Below are positions 1 to 9,779 of a stretch of 22,500 bases of DNA, in pieces. The stretch comes from Entrophospora sp. SA101 (taxonomy: Eukaryota; Glomeromycota; Glomeromycetes; Entrophosporales; Entrophosporaceae). A program made the translations under genes and the position numbers. The stretch covers positions 1 to 22,500 of the forward strand of contig CAUDNR010001125.1 of assembly GCA_958430865.1 (NCBI GenBank). The letters run 5' to 3'. Under the pieces are notes generated by a model. It worked only from the letters and a program-made list of their open reading frames with translations, was not told where the DNA came from and did no database searches. Position 1 is the stretch's first letter. Each line of letters starts with the position of its first letter.

Positions 1-734
1 AGTTGCATGGTGAAAAACAATGTATGACTGGTTTAAAGCTCCTCATGAGTAGTGTTTATATTCATTCAAAATTGTTCAGACAATATTCAAATATCATTCA
101 TGTGATTGATATTTGAATACCATGAATACAAACACTATAAAAAACAATATTGATCCTTGAAATTCTTGGTAATACCAATGTTCACTTTGTCTGGTTTTGT
201 TGCAGTATGCCCCAATTTAGAGCATAACGGAAATTCTATTATGTCACACTAATTTGTGATATCTATGAATTTATATTGTACTACATTTAATTAAAATACT
301 AATACTAATACTAATGGGCGTAAAAAAATGCTCTTCATAGGTAACGTGATTTCTGAACTTGTAAAAAAAAATTAATTTCTATCATTTTTTATTAAAAAAT
401 TTGTCTGCTTGTTTTAAACCAATAATAATAAAAATTTAAAATTGATAGTGCTGCCGGAATTAGAAATTAATGCCGATTTATTGGCCGAAATTCTCCAATT
501 CCGCGTTGATCTATTTTTACGTATTATTTATTTATTTATTTATAATTTATTAGTAGAAACTAACAGATTTGCACTTAAAGCGATTTCGTATTTGAAGAGC
601 TATTTCGAGATTAAATCATTGAATCCAATTACACAAAAAGTGTGAATTCATGATTAAATTGCTAAACGTTAATTAAAGTGCAATATTTGTAATTAGAGTG
701 CTACTAATTAATTCAATTGTATATAAGAAGCTTG
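1..734. other. Intergenic, AT-rich, with a hairpin repeat
   Basis: No gene is supported here. The stretch holds the inverted repeat at 50-137 and a 16-base sequence at 200-215 that recurs in inverted orientation at 9741-9756. An open frame at 442-645 has no ATG start, no recognisable domain and low-complexity content in its middle, so it is not called as a gene. A TATTTATTTATTTAT run lies near 525-540. Confidence 0.6.
50..137. repeat. 88-base foldback (nested inverted repeat)
   Basis: The outer arms TAGTGTTTATATTCAT (50-65) and ATGAATACAAACACTA (122-137) are complementary with one mismatch. The inner arms TATTCAAATATCA (84-96) and TGATATTTGAATA (107-119) are perfectly complementary over 13 bases around a 10-base loop. 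The structure looks like a very short foldback or MITE-type element. No target duplication is certain. Confidence 0.7.
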
Positions 735-736
735 TA

Positions 737-925
737 CAATCAAACCTCGTTTCAACGAAGTGGCTGGACATATAAGAAAATTTCATTCAAAATTCGTTGG
801 AACGAGATTACTAATCGCGCTTCAACAAATTTTTGTATGTTTTCATAATTTTAACAAAATTCGTTGAAACGCGAATTTAATTATAATTCGCTGGAACGAA
901 GTTCGTTGAAATGAGGGTTTGACTG
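737..925. mobile_element. 189-base MITE, Tc1/mariner-pogo-like, TA duplication
   Basis: The left end reads CAATCAAACCTCGTTTCAAC and the right end, read on the other strand, CAGTCAAACCCTCATTTCAA. The inverted ends therefore match over about 25 bases with few changes. A TA dinucleotide flanks each side (735-736 and 926-927), as expected for the Tc1/mariner/pogo superfamily. Several internal copies of a TTCGTTGGAACGA/TTCAACGAA motif occur in both orientations (near 797, 820, 855, 885). There is no coding capacity, so it would depend on a transposase from elsewhere. Family assignment is inferred from the TA target and end structure. Confidence 0.8.
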
Positions 926-1007
926 TATTTGAAAAATAATTGTTTTTGTGTGTTCAATAATAATTTAAAATCCGAAACTAAACCAAAACCGAACCGAAAA
1001 TTGCTGT

Positions 1008-1238
1008 TTAAACCAAGCACTTCGGAGCTTTAAAACTAATACAACCTTCACAGAATCTATCAGAATATTTTATTGACTTACAATTATTGCATGCTTTTAG
1101 TTTTCCCCATTCATCCCTTGCATTAGTTAATTCAAACTCATAAATAAACTTTTCTTTCAGAAAGCTCCTCGTTTTTTTTTTACCAATGAAAAAAAAGAAT
1201 CTTTTCTTCTCTTTCAGAACTAACTTAACATATGACAT
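1008..1238 (-). pseudogene. Possible relic with a C-x2-C...C-x2-C motif
   Basis: A minus-strand frame of 76 codons ends with KACNNC, then 11 residues, then CEGC, a zinc-ribbon-like spacing. Many Glomeromycotina protein kinases carry a similar small cysteine motif before their kinase domain, as I recall. Here nothing kinase-like follows, because the frame stops 11 codons after the last cysteine pair. A lysine/phenylalanine-rich low-complexity stretch fills the first third. It may be a gene fragment or chance. Confidence 0.2.
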
Positions 1239-1875
1239 TATAAATAATGTTTTAAAATTTGACTTGGTGTTTTATTGAATAGAGCAGAAAAAACAAAATT
1301 TTTTTGAGAATAACATTAATCCGTTTATTAATTCAATTCTGAAAGGTTACACCTTTATCCCTTATATTGTAATAGGGAGGGATAAAACTTCAGCCCGGGA
1401 AAACGTAGATGAGGGTATTGGTTGGATAATTCATTCAAGATCGACGGACCAAGATATATCTGTCAGTGTATTTATATTTATCCCTCGCCAGGTTAAAGCT
1501 AGGGTCAGACCCGTCTGGAAATCGCCCGTGTTAGGTGCAATTCTTTATATTATTTCCTTTTGCAAAGGATTTATCGAATGGCATGTAACAAATAATTCTC
1601 TCGTAATATCATTGGGATGGTGACATTTAATAGTTACCTTTAAATTTTCTCTATCAGGATTAATTGATAGAATTATTTTAAAAAACAGCTTCAACATCAA
1701 AAAAAAAAATTTTTCATCATCATCAAACTTTAGTGATTGATTGATTCATTGCGATGCTAGTAATTCAGGTTTTATTTAGCATTATTTTTTTCCATTTATC
1801 AACTTTAAAACTTGCTTTTAGTATTAAATAAAATGTTTGATTCATGAATCCATTATATTAATTGATCGAATATTT

Positions 1876-2012
1876 GGGCTAGGATTCTTTGAATAGATGG
1901 GATATCTGAATTGAAAATAATAGTAATAGGATACCTGGACATTATTAGATTGTAATCATTGAAACGGATAAGTATTCAGATATCCACATTTTATCCGGAT
2001 CCAGGCTCTAAC
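1876..2012. repeat. Imperfect inverted repeat, MITE-like
   Basis: GGATATCTGAAT (1900-1911) and ATTCAGATATCC (1974-1985) are a perfect 12-base inverted pair. The similarity continues outward: GGGCTAGGATTC (1876-1887) resembles the complement of GGATCCAGGCTC (1997-2008). Arms of about 36 bases around a roughly 62-base centre suggest an old miniature element. No clear target duplication was found. Confidence 0.55.
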
Positions 2013-2560
2013 TAGAGTGAATCACAGTGGTTTGTTTTCCAGTTCTACAAAATATCATGCATGCTTTCAGGACTTGTGAAGAAATTGTTATGGGAATTGA
2101 GGAAGTAAACTACTGATGAATATAGATAGATAAAACAAGCAGAATATGTTCATTGTATGACAAACTGTTTCATGTACAAAAGCCCTGGTAGTCTAACTAT
2201 GTAAGAATGTAGATTGCCTGGTAATTATTTTTTTTATTTTTTTGAAATTCATTATATAGCTTTCTTTAATTACATTATTTTTGCAGTCATAATATAAAAA
2301 AGATCTTCTTGTCAATGAATTCTGCTGACTGTGCATTTCATCGTGTGACTATATAGCACAAATTTTGCAAAAAAAAATATTAACAAAGGATATGTAAACT
2401 TACTTGTTTAAGAAATAATACTGTAATGACATCATTTTTCACACGTAAAAATTACGAAATTATTTATAAAAAGCTAGATCAAGTTTATTGTTCCTATTAT
2501 TTAAATTTTTTTTTTAATATAAATATAACAGAAAATTTTTTCAAAAAATAAATCAACAAA

Positions 2561-4687
2561 ATGACAATAACTAGTCATAAAAAAAACATTGATGAAACAT
2601 TATCAGGTGATGCATCTCAAATTTTATCATCATCAATATCAGGAGCATCTTCACTAGTTTTACTTCAACTTGTCAGTAGATTATCAACATTTATTTTGAA
2701 TCAAATAGTATTACGATATACTGATCCTGCAACATTTGGAATTGCTTCAGTGCAACTTGAATTATTGCTTGCTACTATATTATTTTTATCACGTGAAGGT
2801 TTTAGATGTGCTTTATTAAGAGTTGGTGGTGGTGACGATAGCGAAATAATTGATAATGATGACAATGAAAAAGAAACTGGAAAATCCGGTGATTTAAAAA
2901 AAATAATTGCAAATTCGAATAAAGGAGCTATTCAAAAGGTCACTAATCTTTCTTATATTCCTATTCCTATTGGAATAATCACATCATTTATGGCATGTCT
3001 ATTTTACATTTACTATGCAACTGAGGAGACCAAGGAAGCTCCTTATTATGTTACATCTGTAATTTTATATGGTTTATCCGCATTTGGTGAACTCATTATT
3101 GAACCTCTTTACATACTTGCTATGAATAAATTGATTTTTAAACTTCGGGTCGGTTGTGAAGGGGTTGGCGTGATTGTTCGTTGTATCATTACACTTTCTT
3201 TGACAATATTGGGAGCCCCAGATGATAAAGAAAAAGCACAGAATGAATATGGAATTTTGGCATTTGCAATTGCACAGTTTGCATTTACTCTAGTATTAAT
3301 AATAGGATATATTGGCTATTTTATATATAGTGGTGAGATTAAATTATTGGTACCAAGAAAGATTATAGATCAAAGGTATGAATAAATAAAGATCAATTTA
3401 TATAAATAAAAAAAAGTTGTTTTATTTATTCAAGCAACTGACAATAATAAATTGAAAATTTTTTCATTCAAACTTTAGACAAAAAAAAGAATATTGGTTT
3501 GATGAACATTTTTTTAATCTTTCAAAAACTTTTACAAAACAATCGTTATTAAAACATGTTTTGACTGAAGGTGATAAAATGTTAATTACATGGTTAAGTA
3601 ATCCTAATGATCAAGGAATTTATGCGATTGTAGTAAATTATGGTAAATTTCTGAATTTAACTATATAGAAAATCGTGAAGAAAGAAAGGTGGATTTTGTA
3701 TGTTTAAAAATATTTATTATTATTATGTTAACTTTAAGATATAATTTAACATTTAGGATCTTTGATTGTAAGAATTTTGTTTCAACCTGTTGAAGAAACT
3801 GGTAGAACTTTATTTTCGAAACTACTCAGCGTCTCCGGTGATGATGATGATGATATTAAAAATAAAAGATCTATAAAAAATTACAAAATATTTTATGCAT
3901 TAGATATTTTACTTATAATAATCAAATTTCATATTTTCCTTGGACTTTTTTTCATTGGATTTGCAACAAATTATACTGGAACTTTAATTGATTTATTAAT
4001 TGGCTCTTCATGGTCAAATTTATCTACACCACTTGTATTGTCTGTATATTGTTTATATATCCCTATAATGGGAATTAATGGAATTACAGAAGCATTTGTG
4101 GCAGCTGTAGCGACAGAAGAGACACTTAAAATATTGAATTATTGGTTGATATTATTTTCTGCTGGATTTGTTGGTGCTGGAATATTTTTTATGAAGATTC
4201 TTTCAACAGGAGCTGTTGGATTAATTTTTGCAAATATGTTTAATCTTTCAATACGTATCATATGGAGTTGGAATTTTATTAGAAATTATTTTTTAAATAA
4301 ATGTGAATCAAATGAAGAAAAAAATTTAATTCAACAAAAGTTATCAATCTTTAATATTTTACCAAATTCATCTGTAATATTATCTTTTATAATAAGCTGG
4401 TTCATAACATATTTATCAAACTTATACATTGGATGGGACACTTTTGAGGCCAAAATCAAACATATTAGTGTTGGTCTTACTTTTATGAATGTTGTTATTG
4501 GAATAATGTATCCTTTTTTTAACATTAACATCAATTCTTTATAATATTGATTGACTGATTGATTGATTACACCTTAACATACATACATCTTTTTGTGTAT
4601 ATTAGATACTTGAAAGAAAAGAAATATATAGAAGATGTATTGAAACTTGCTGATGTAAAAAGAAAAGGATCATTAAAAATTGAATAA
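2561..4687 (+). CDS. RFT1: RFT1, lipid-linked oligosaccharide translocation protein (ER membrane)
   Basis: RFT1 is a multi-pass ER membrane protein needed for N-glycosylation. It acts at the step where Man5GlcNAc2-PP-dolichol becomes available in the lumen, although its flippase activity is disputed. Four exons are inferred: 2561-3375, 3479-3642, 3757-4507 and 4606-4687. All have GT-AG borders and the frame is kept, giving 603 residues (human 541, yeast 574). Family signatures appear as expected: the N-terminal SASSL/LVSRLSTFILNQ region, LTEGDKML (about 300-307, with NDQGIYA following) and ILFQPVEETGR (333-343, completed across intron 2). Many hydrophobic helices fit about 12 membrane spans. 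Acidic low-complexity inserts lie in loops at about 90-110 (GGGDDSEI, DNDDNEKE) and after ILFQPVEE (GDDDDDIK), explaining the extra length. The start is the first ATG in this frame, preceded by an A-rich leader. The last exon is lysine-rich, and its GTATCC donor is the least typical splice site. Confidence 0.95.
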
Positions 4688-4824
4688 TTCAATTTTTTAC
4701 ATTAATAAGCAACTAATATTGGTGAAATAAAATTTATGATCAATTAATAGATTTTAAATAAAAAATCTTTGTCTATATTTAAGCAAAATTAAAAAAGGTA
4801 GAACAACAATAATGATAAAAATAG

Positions 4825-4867
4825 TATGGTGCAAGTCACCTAGTCCTACAAGTTTCTGCGCCATACT
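4825..4867. repeat. Short inverted repeat related to the 9780 element
   Basis: TATGGTGCAAGTCACC at 4825-4840 closely matches TATGGTGCGGGTCACC, the left edge of the element at 9780-9988. Its inverted partner is TGCGCCATACT at 4857-4867, a 43-base unit. It is either a strongly deleted copy of that family or a solo end. It abuts the next inverted-repeat element directly. Confidence 0.5.
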
Positions 4868-5052
4868 GCCACTTTTGAGACTTTACATGCAGCCCAAAGT
4901 ATTTTGACACTTTCATAAAGGGGTGTTACACTTATGTTTTTAATAGTGAGTGCCGTAATTAATTTCTACTTTCCACCATCAAAATTGGAATAATTTTGAC
5001 CATCGAAATCACCAAACCAATTTGGGCTGCATGTATATTTGACCAAAAGTGC
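4868..5052. mobile_element. About 185-base MITE-like element
   Basis: The left arm runs from GCCACTTTTGAG to TACATGCAGCCCAAA (4884-4899). The right arm contains TTTGGGCTGCATGTA (5022-5036) and ends CCAAAAGTGC (5043-5052). The arms are complementary over about 30 bases with a three-base offset. The centre carries AAAGGGGTGTTACACTT, which resembles sequence near 22283. There is no coding capacity and the target duplication is unclear. Confidence 0.65.
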
Positions 5053-5458
5053 AATAAAAAATTGTTTTTCATGTGATATTTCCTAATTTCATAATAATAA
5101 ATTGTAAATCAGCAATAATAATATATATACACCATTTGTTTGTTACTAGTTAAATTGATATTAACAATAGGAATGAAATGTATTTCCATGAAATATATTT
5201 TTGGTGCTAGGTGGGAGATAGCAAGTGTCTGTTTTGCACATTTCTTTGGTCAACGCAATAGTTATTTATTAAATTTGAAATAAACCAACTTAGCCGTTTG
5301 TTGTATTTTTAAAATTATCTTTCCATTCATCTGGGCAATTCATATGATAAAAGATCTGCAATATAAGGAAAAAATTCAATTTTTTATTTTGTTTCATTAA
5401 CTTTCTTGTGTGTAATGCGCTAATTTTAAAGCTGAATATAGTAAATTCGGTAAACTTG

Positions 5459-5624
5459 TGCAACTTTGAGGCTCAAATCCTCCGCAACAACATGACGCAT
5501 CAATAAAATGAATAGTAGCATTGTAAAGAAAGGCCTTAGCTTCAAAAACACGATTTATTTTTTGGTGTTACATTTCCATTTTTGGAGGATTTGAAGACTC
5601 TACACTACCAATAAAAAGTTGCGG
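5459..5624. mobile_element. About 165-base inverted-repeat element
   Basis: The left arm has TGCAACTTT (5459-5467) followed by GGCTCAAATCCTCC (5470-5483). The right arm has GGAGGATTTGAAGAC (5584-5598) and ends AAAAGTTGCGG. The two motif pairs are complementary and in mirrored order. The spacing between them is longer on the right arm, so one arm has gained or lost about 15 bases. No coding capacity. Confidence 0.55.
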
Positions 5625-5989
5625 GACAAAGTGACTTCACTATTACTATACAACATTTACCTGTTTAGTTATTTTCATCATATGGAGTATTTATTTATTT
5701 TACATAATGTGATATCTTTTGTATTATCAGGAATGTTAATTTTTTCTCAATGGCCTCTTTTAAATGTCCAATAGTCATGCTGGAGTTAGTATCAATATCA
5801 ATTGGGAAGGAAGATCTTCGTATACGAGACACCAAAGTGTCTTAACCTCTTGACTTTTTTTTTAAATTATTTCTTTCTTCCTTTTGGGAAGACTCACAAG
5901 AGATTACTGAATCAAATGACGGTAGATATTTATTTTTTATTATTTTAATTAAATGATTTATAGTAATATTCTTTTTATATATTATTTAG

Positions 5990-6640
5990 GTTGCAATTTC
6001 AATACACTTTATCTAATAATAACGAACCTTTGGGCTGGGCTAAAAAAAGGAAATTTGTAGATCATCATATGGATGTTTGTGGAATATCTTTGTCATATTG
6101 GAGAGAAGGTATTAGTATTTCAATTCGTCGATTTTTACACTGGATCGACATATAGATTTTATCTACTTCTATCACGTATCACGAATTAAGAGATAAAAAG
6201 AAAATTTCTTAAACTCGGAGGTGAAATATTTTCATCAGTAGGTTGTAAATCAGATCTTAATGCTTATATTATTGCACAATTTTAAATGAGAACAAAGAAG
6301 TTGCTTGTTACCCAGGAATAGTTAATTATTATTTTAAGCATTCTGTAAAGCTTCCTTGGGGGGATAACAGAACATACTCTTTGTTATATTAGTTGATTTA
6401 AACCACTTAAAGAGAGAGATTGGTTCCATATAGAATCGGAATTACAGGAAGATACTTGTTAAAAAATGTATAATGTGGAACCTTGGGACAGTTAGATAAA
6501 AACATTAACTTTAGAAAGCGTTTTTCCAGTACAAAGAATTTTTAGTAAATTGTAAAAGGAAGTTATACTCTTCCTGGACATAAAATTCCTTTTATTGTAG
6601 TAATCCTTTAAATAGAAAGTTTAATCTTTAATAAAAATGA
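5990..6640 (+). pseudogene. Decayed copy of an unnamed repeated gene family
   Basis: A clean open exon at 5990-6108, after an ATTTAG acceptor and before a GTATTA donor, encodes NNNEPLGWAKKRKFVDHH and on to SYWREG. Downstream, pieces in shifting frames read KLGGEIFSSVGCKSD, then CYPGIVNYYFKHSVKLP, WFHIESELQ, ESVFPVQRIFSKL and YTLPGHKIPFIVV. Stops interrupt them at many points. From memory this order of motifs (GEVFGS, YPG.VQYYFEH, a tryptophan block, IIPVHxIxxRF, and a VIPLNRKF-like end) occurs in many predicted proteins of Rhizophagus and relatives, possibly tied to mobile DNA. I cannot name its function. It sits about 240 bases upstream of the methyltransferase gene. Confidence 0.6.
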
Positions 6641-6790
6641 ATTATTGTTATATATATGCGTTATAATTAAATAGTACGTTTTGCTATATTAATATTTTTA
6701 ATCAATAATAATAACGATTTTATTATAAAAAGTACCTACTAAAAAAATGCTTAGAAATATCTAAAAAATCTTTATTTTTTATATAAAAAA

Positions 6791-6934
6791 ATGTCTATTG
6801 AAAAATATTTAGGGATTTCTCATAAGAAAATTTCTAATATAAAAAATAAAAGATTTTCTAAAGGTTTATTTATAAAAAATGTCCATCAAAAAATATTTAA
6901 GAAATTCATCAAATTTCTTAGATATTTCTTATAA
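6791..6934 (+). other. Upstream ORF overlapping the methyltransferase start
   Basis: An ATG at 6791 opens 47 codons beginning MSIEKYLGISHKKIS. It runs past the next gene's ATG at 6879 in another frame and stops at 6932-6934. Its first residues resemble the start of the downstream protein (MSIKKYL...SYKKIS), and the DNA around the two ATGs is alike (ATAAAAAAATGTCTATTG and ATAAAAAATGTCCATCAA). A local duplication of about 88 bases therefore probably created it. If transcribed in the leader, it would reduce initiation at 6879. Translation is not shown. Confidence 0.4.
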
Positions 6935-8567
6935 AAAAATTTCCAAAAAATTTACCTTTTGTACCCGTGCTTCCTCCTCCTTGTTATCAACATTTACGCC
7001 AAATCAAAAAAATCGATTCAATATTCCACGTTTAACATCCTATGACATTCTAAATTATAAAGAACCACCAAAGTCATGCACAATGTTAGTCAGAGATTTT
7101 ATTGATGATTCATTATACAATCCGAATTATGGATATTTTTCAAAAAACGTTGCAATTTTCTCAACTCCAGATGATGATGTTGTTAAATTTAATGAAATAA
7201 AAGACAATTTGGAATTTTTAAATGTTGTTGGTAAACTGTATCAAGAATTCGAAAATAATTTAGAGAAAGAAGATAAACAATTTCTTAAACAAATTTGGCA
7301 TACCCCTACTGAATTATTCAAGGTAATTAATTAATTAAAATTAAAAAAAAATATATATCATAATTATTAACTCTTTTTCTCATATATTTATTTTTTCCTT
7401 TTATATATGATTTCTTTGTATATAGCCATGGTATGGCTACTCAATAGCAAAATATATAGCAACAGAATATAATCTAAATCCTCAAAATGACTTAATAATT
7501 TATGAATTAGGAGCTGGTAATGGAACATTAATGTTAAATATATTGGATTATTTACAGAAATTTGAACCAGCAATTTATAAAAAAACTAAATATAGAGTTG
7601 TGGAAATCAGTCATAGATTGGCTGCTGAAATGCAAAAAAATAAAAATAATAAAAATCAAAAAGTGGGTTTTCTTGGTGGTAGTAGTGGAAGAGATGCAGC
7701 AGCAAAAACATTAAATAATCATCATGATTGTATAGAGATTATTAATAAAAATATTTTTGATTGGTGTGAAGTTGTTAATGAAAATTGTTTTTTCTTGGCT
7801 TGTGAAGTGTTGGTATGTATAATAATAAAATTAGAATCATTTGATTTGATTTGATTTGCAACTAAACTAATTTTCAAATTTTCTTAAAAAATAAAACTTT
7901 ATAGGATAATTTTGCTCATGATGTAATTAGATACGATGCAGTTAATGAGAAACCATTACAAGGTGTAGTGGTAATAGACAATGAGGGAGATTTTGAAGAA
8001 GTTTATGAACCAATTAATGATCCATTAATCAGTAAACTCCTCTCAATAAGGAATCAAACTTCTTACAAGTCACCAGTATTACAAAACCGTCTATTAAGAA
8101 AACTTCGTAACACATTACCATTTGCCTATAATATGACACAATCAGAATTCATACAAACAAAACTATTACAATTCCTAATTGTATTAAAGCATTATTTTCC
8201 AAAGCATCGATTAATCATATCAGATTTTTACAAGTTAACAAATTCAATTTCACAACAAGGTGGTGGTGGAATAGGAGATAATGCACCAGTTGTTCAAACA
8301 AGATTTCAACAAACCATGATTCCATGTTCAACTTATTTGGTTAAACCCGGATATTTTGATATTATTTTCCCAATAAATTTTGAACTGTTAAAAGATTTGT
8401 ATCAATTAATGTTTTTTTCATCAAAGTCATCATTGGATGAAAAAGTTAAAATCTTGACACATAAAAATTTTATGGAGAGATATGCAGATTTAAACAAAAC
8501 TAAAACTTCAAGTGGAGAAAATCCTTTATTGTTGTATTATGAAAATGTTAAATTTTTATTGACATGA
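6879..8567 (+). CDS. NDUFAF7: MidA/NDUFAF7-family SAM-dependent methyltransferase, mitochondrial
   Basis: Three exons are inferred: 6879-7322, 7426-7812 and 7905-8567. All junctions fall between codons and have GT-AG borders, giving 497 residues. In the DUF185/Methyltransf_28 family, animal NDUFAF7 dimethylates an arginine of complex I subunit NDUFS2 during assembly in the mitochondrial matrix. Visible marks are the N-terminal MLVRDFIDDSLYNPNYGYF region (about residues 68-86), WYGYSIAKYI (150-159), the SAM-binding loop ELGAGNGTL (175-183), the acidic VVEIS strand (206-210) and CEVLDNFAHD (274-283, formed across intron 2). The first 40 residues are rich in lysine, serine and aromatic residues with few acids, fitting a mitochondrial presequence. 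The EVLDN form recalls the fungal/plant branch (yeast YKL162C-like) more than the animal one, so the exact substrate is inferred. The central region has an asparagine/lysine-rich insert. Confidence 0.88.
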
Positions 8568-9777
8568 ATCTAATAATATTGTTATATAGTTATTTATTGA
8601 TTTGTTGTAATCTTGTAAATAAGATTATTATAACAAAAAAAAAAATGATAAATTTTGAATTTCTTGTTCAAATTCTTCTAATAAAATGATCTTTTTTATT
8701 ATTCATGAGATTCAAATTGTTTTCATAATAATTATGATGCTTAAATAACAACAAGGGCCACTGTTGCATATGTATGTCTAAATCATTGAAGCATTTTAAC
8801 ATTTTGTGAAATTATATATTAGAAAAAGTTTCCCAATAATGAATTAGTAATATGATTTGATATATCTTAAAATAAAGCCTTTGTCTATCTCAATCCAGTA
8901 ATCTTCATATGGAAACCTTTCTTTTATATTCCAACAAATAGAATAAAATATCCTCTGATTAATTCATCTGTCTCTTTTAATTTCATGATGACTACAGTTT
9001 GTTCAATGTTAAACCAAAAACCGATCTTGAAGACCCACATAAGATTAATTCATAATTAATTGTGACGGATTTGAAATATTGGTTGAAGTATGTCCTTGGA
9101 GAACGTGGTGAAAATGTAAAAAATAAATTAGTTTGTGTGATAAACATTTTATTAATGTAATTAATAAAAACAAGTGATTGTTATATATATGTGTATAATT
9201 TGAAGTGTATAATAATGCACAATGCTTTTTAGGTATAAATAATAATTACAATTATGTATAAATGCTATTATAAATAAACAAAAGGAAGGGAAAAGTAGGA
9301 AAACTACCGGGCTTATGTGCAATGATTGTAGAAAATAATTTCCCAAGCCAATTATAATCAAGAATTTAAAGTTGGTAGTTCACTCAGATATTTGTACTGT
9401 GACAAACGCGTCTAATATTCACTGGTCAGAATTTTTAATTTTGACAAATAAATGAAGGAAATTGGTTCATTTTACAAATTTAGAAAACATTCGTTAAAGG
9501 GAATTAATTGATATTTAATATCCAATTGATAGTTCATCGTTTATTGAACAAATTCTTTTGTATAACAGTATGAAATTTATTTAAACATGTAAAGATATGT
9601 ATAATATCTTGTAGAATTTTATTACTTTTATTACTTGGATTGACGAAAATGATACTGTTGTTTCTTATGTTTGACGTGATCTACATTTTATTGTTGCGAG
9701 TGACAGAGCAAGGGAGAAAAGAGATTCTAATGATGCACATTTGGGGCATACTGCAATAAAATGAACATTTTAATTTG
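8568..9777. other. Intergenic, no gene seen
   Basis: The 3' flank of the methyltransferase gene is AT-rich and carries TAATCTTGTAAATAAGATTATTATAACA (8609-8636), with an imperfect hairpin that may accompany transcript end formation. A short open piece near 9060-9120 reads DLKYWLKYVLGERGENVK. It recalls SAP-like segments common in Glomeromycotina proteins but is too short to call. The 16-base sequence at 9741-9756 is the inverse of 200-215. The remainder shows nothing recognisable. Confidence 0.5.
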
Positions 9778-9779
9778 TA

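Larger units (their letters stand above)
928..2560. other. Intergenic region upstream of RFT1
   Basis: Apart from the weak minus-strand relic at 1008-1238, no coding sequence is supported. The segment 1345-1560 is less AT-rich than its surroundings and contains TTTATCCCT/AGGGATAAA inverted pairs (1353, 1379, 1479). It may be an old repeat but could not be identified. An imperfect inverted repeat lies at 1876-2012. The last 200 bases before the RFT1 start are extremely AT-rich and presumably hold its promoter and 5' leader. No defined promoter element could be assigned. Confidence 0.5.
4688..5989. other. Intergenic with inverted-repeat elements
   Basis: No gene is supported between the RFT1 stop and the decayed copy beginning at 5990. 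The stretch holds inverted-repeat elements at 4825-4867, 4868-5052 and 5459-5624. The segment 5730-5930 may contain further remains of the decayed gene downstream, but no frame could be matched with confidence. Confidence 0.55.

Noticed and set aside
442..645. 67-codon plus-strand open frame (VLPELEINADLLAEIL...)
   Set aside because: It has no ATG start, a low-complexity middle from ATTTATTT repeats, no recognised domain and no splice context. Probably chance or an unrecognisable relic.
1345..1560. Less AT-rich segment considered as a SINE, tRNA or coding relic
   Set aside because: No A/B boxes with proper spacing, no cloverleaf, and translations in all frames are interrupted without recognisable motifs.
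4331..4534. Minus-strand open frame of 67 codons
   Set aside because: It lies wholly inside RFT1 exon 3 on the opposite strand and has no family resemblance.
5466..5483. tRNA T-arm-like GGCTCAAATCCTCC
   Set aside because: No acceptor stem, D-arm or anticodon arm fits around it, and the motif is one arm of an inverted-repeat element.
7388..7573. Minus-strand open frame of 61 codons
   Set aside because: It covers the intron and second exon of the methyltransferase on the opposite strand, a shadow of the real gene.
9054..9120. SAP-like piece DLKYWLKYVLGERGENVK
   Set aside because: Too short, with no supporting flanking frame. The resemblance is from memory only.
9161..9361. Minus-strand open frame of 66 codons with a hydrophobic stretch
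   Set aside because: AT-rich DNA readily gives Ile/Tyr/Phe-rich frames. There is no signal or domain and no supporting neighbour.
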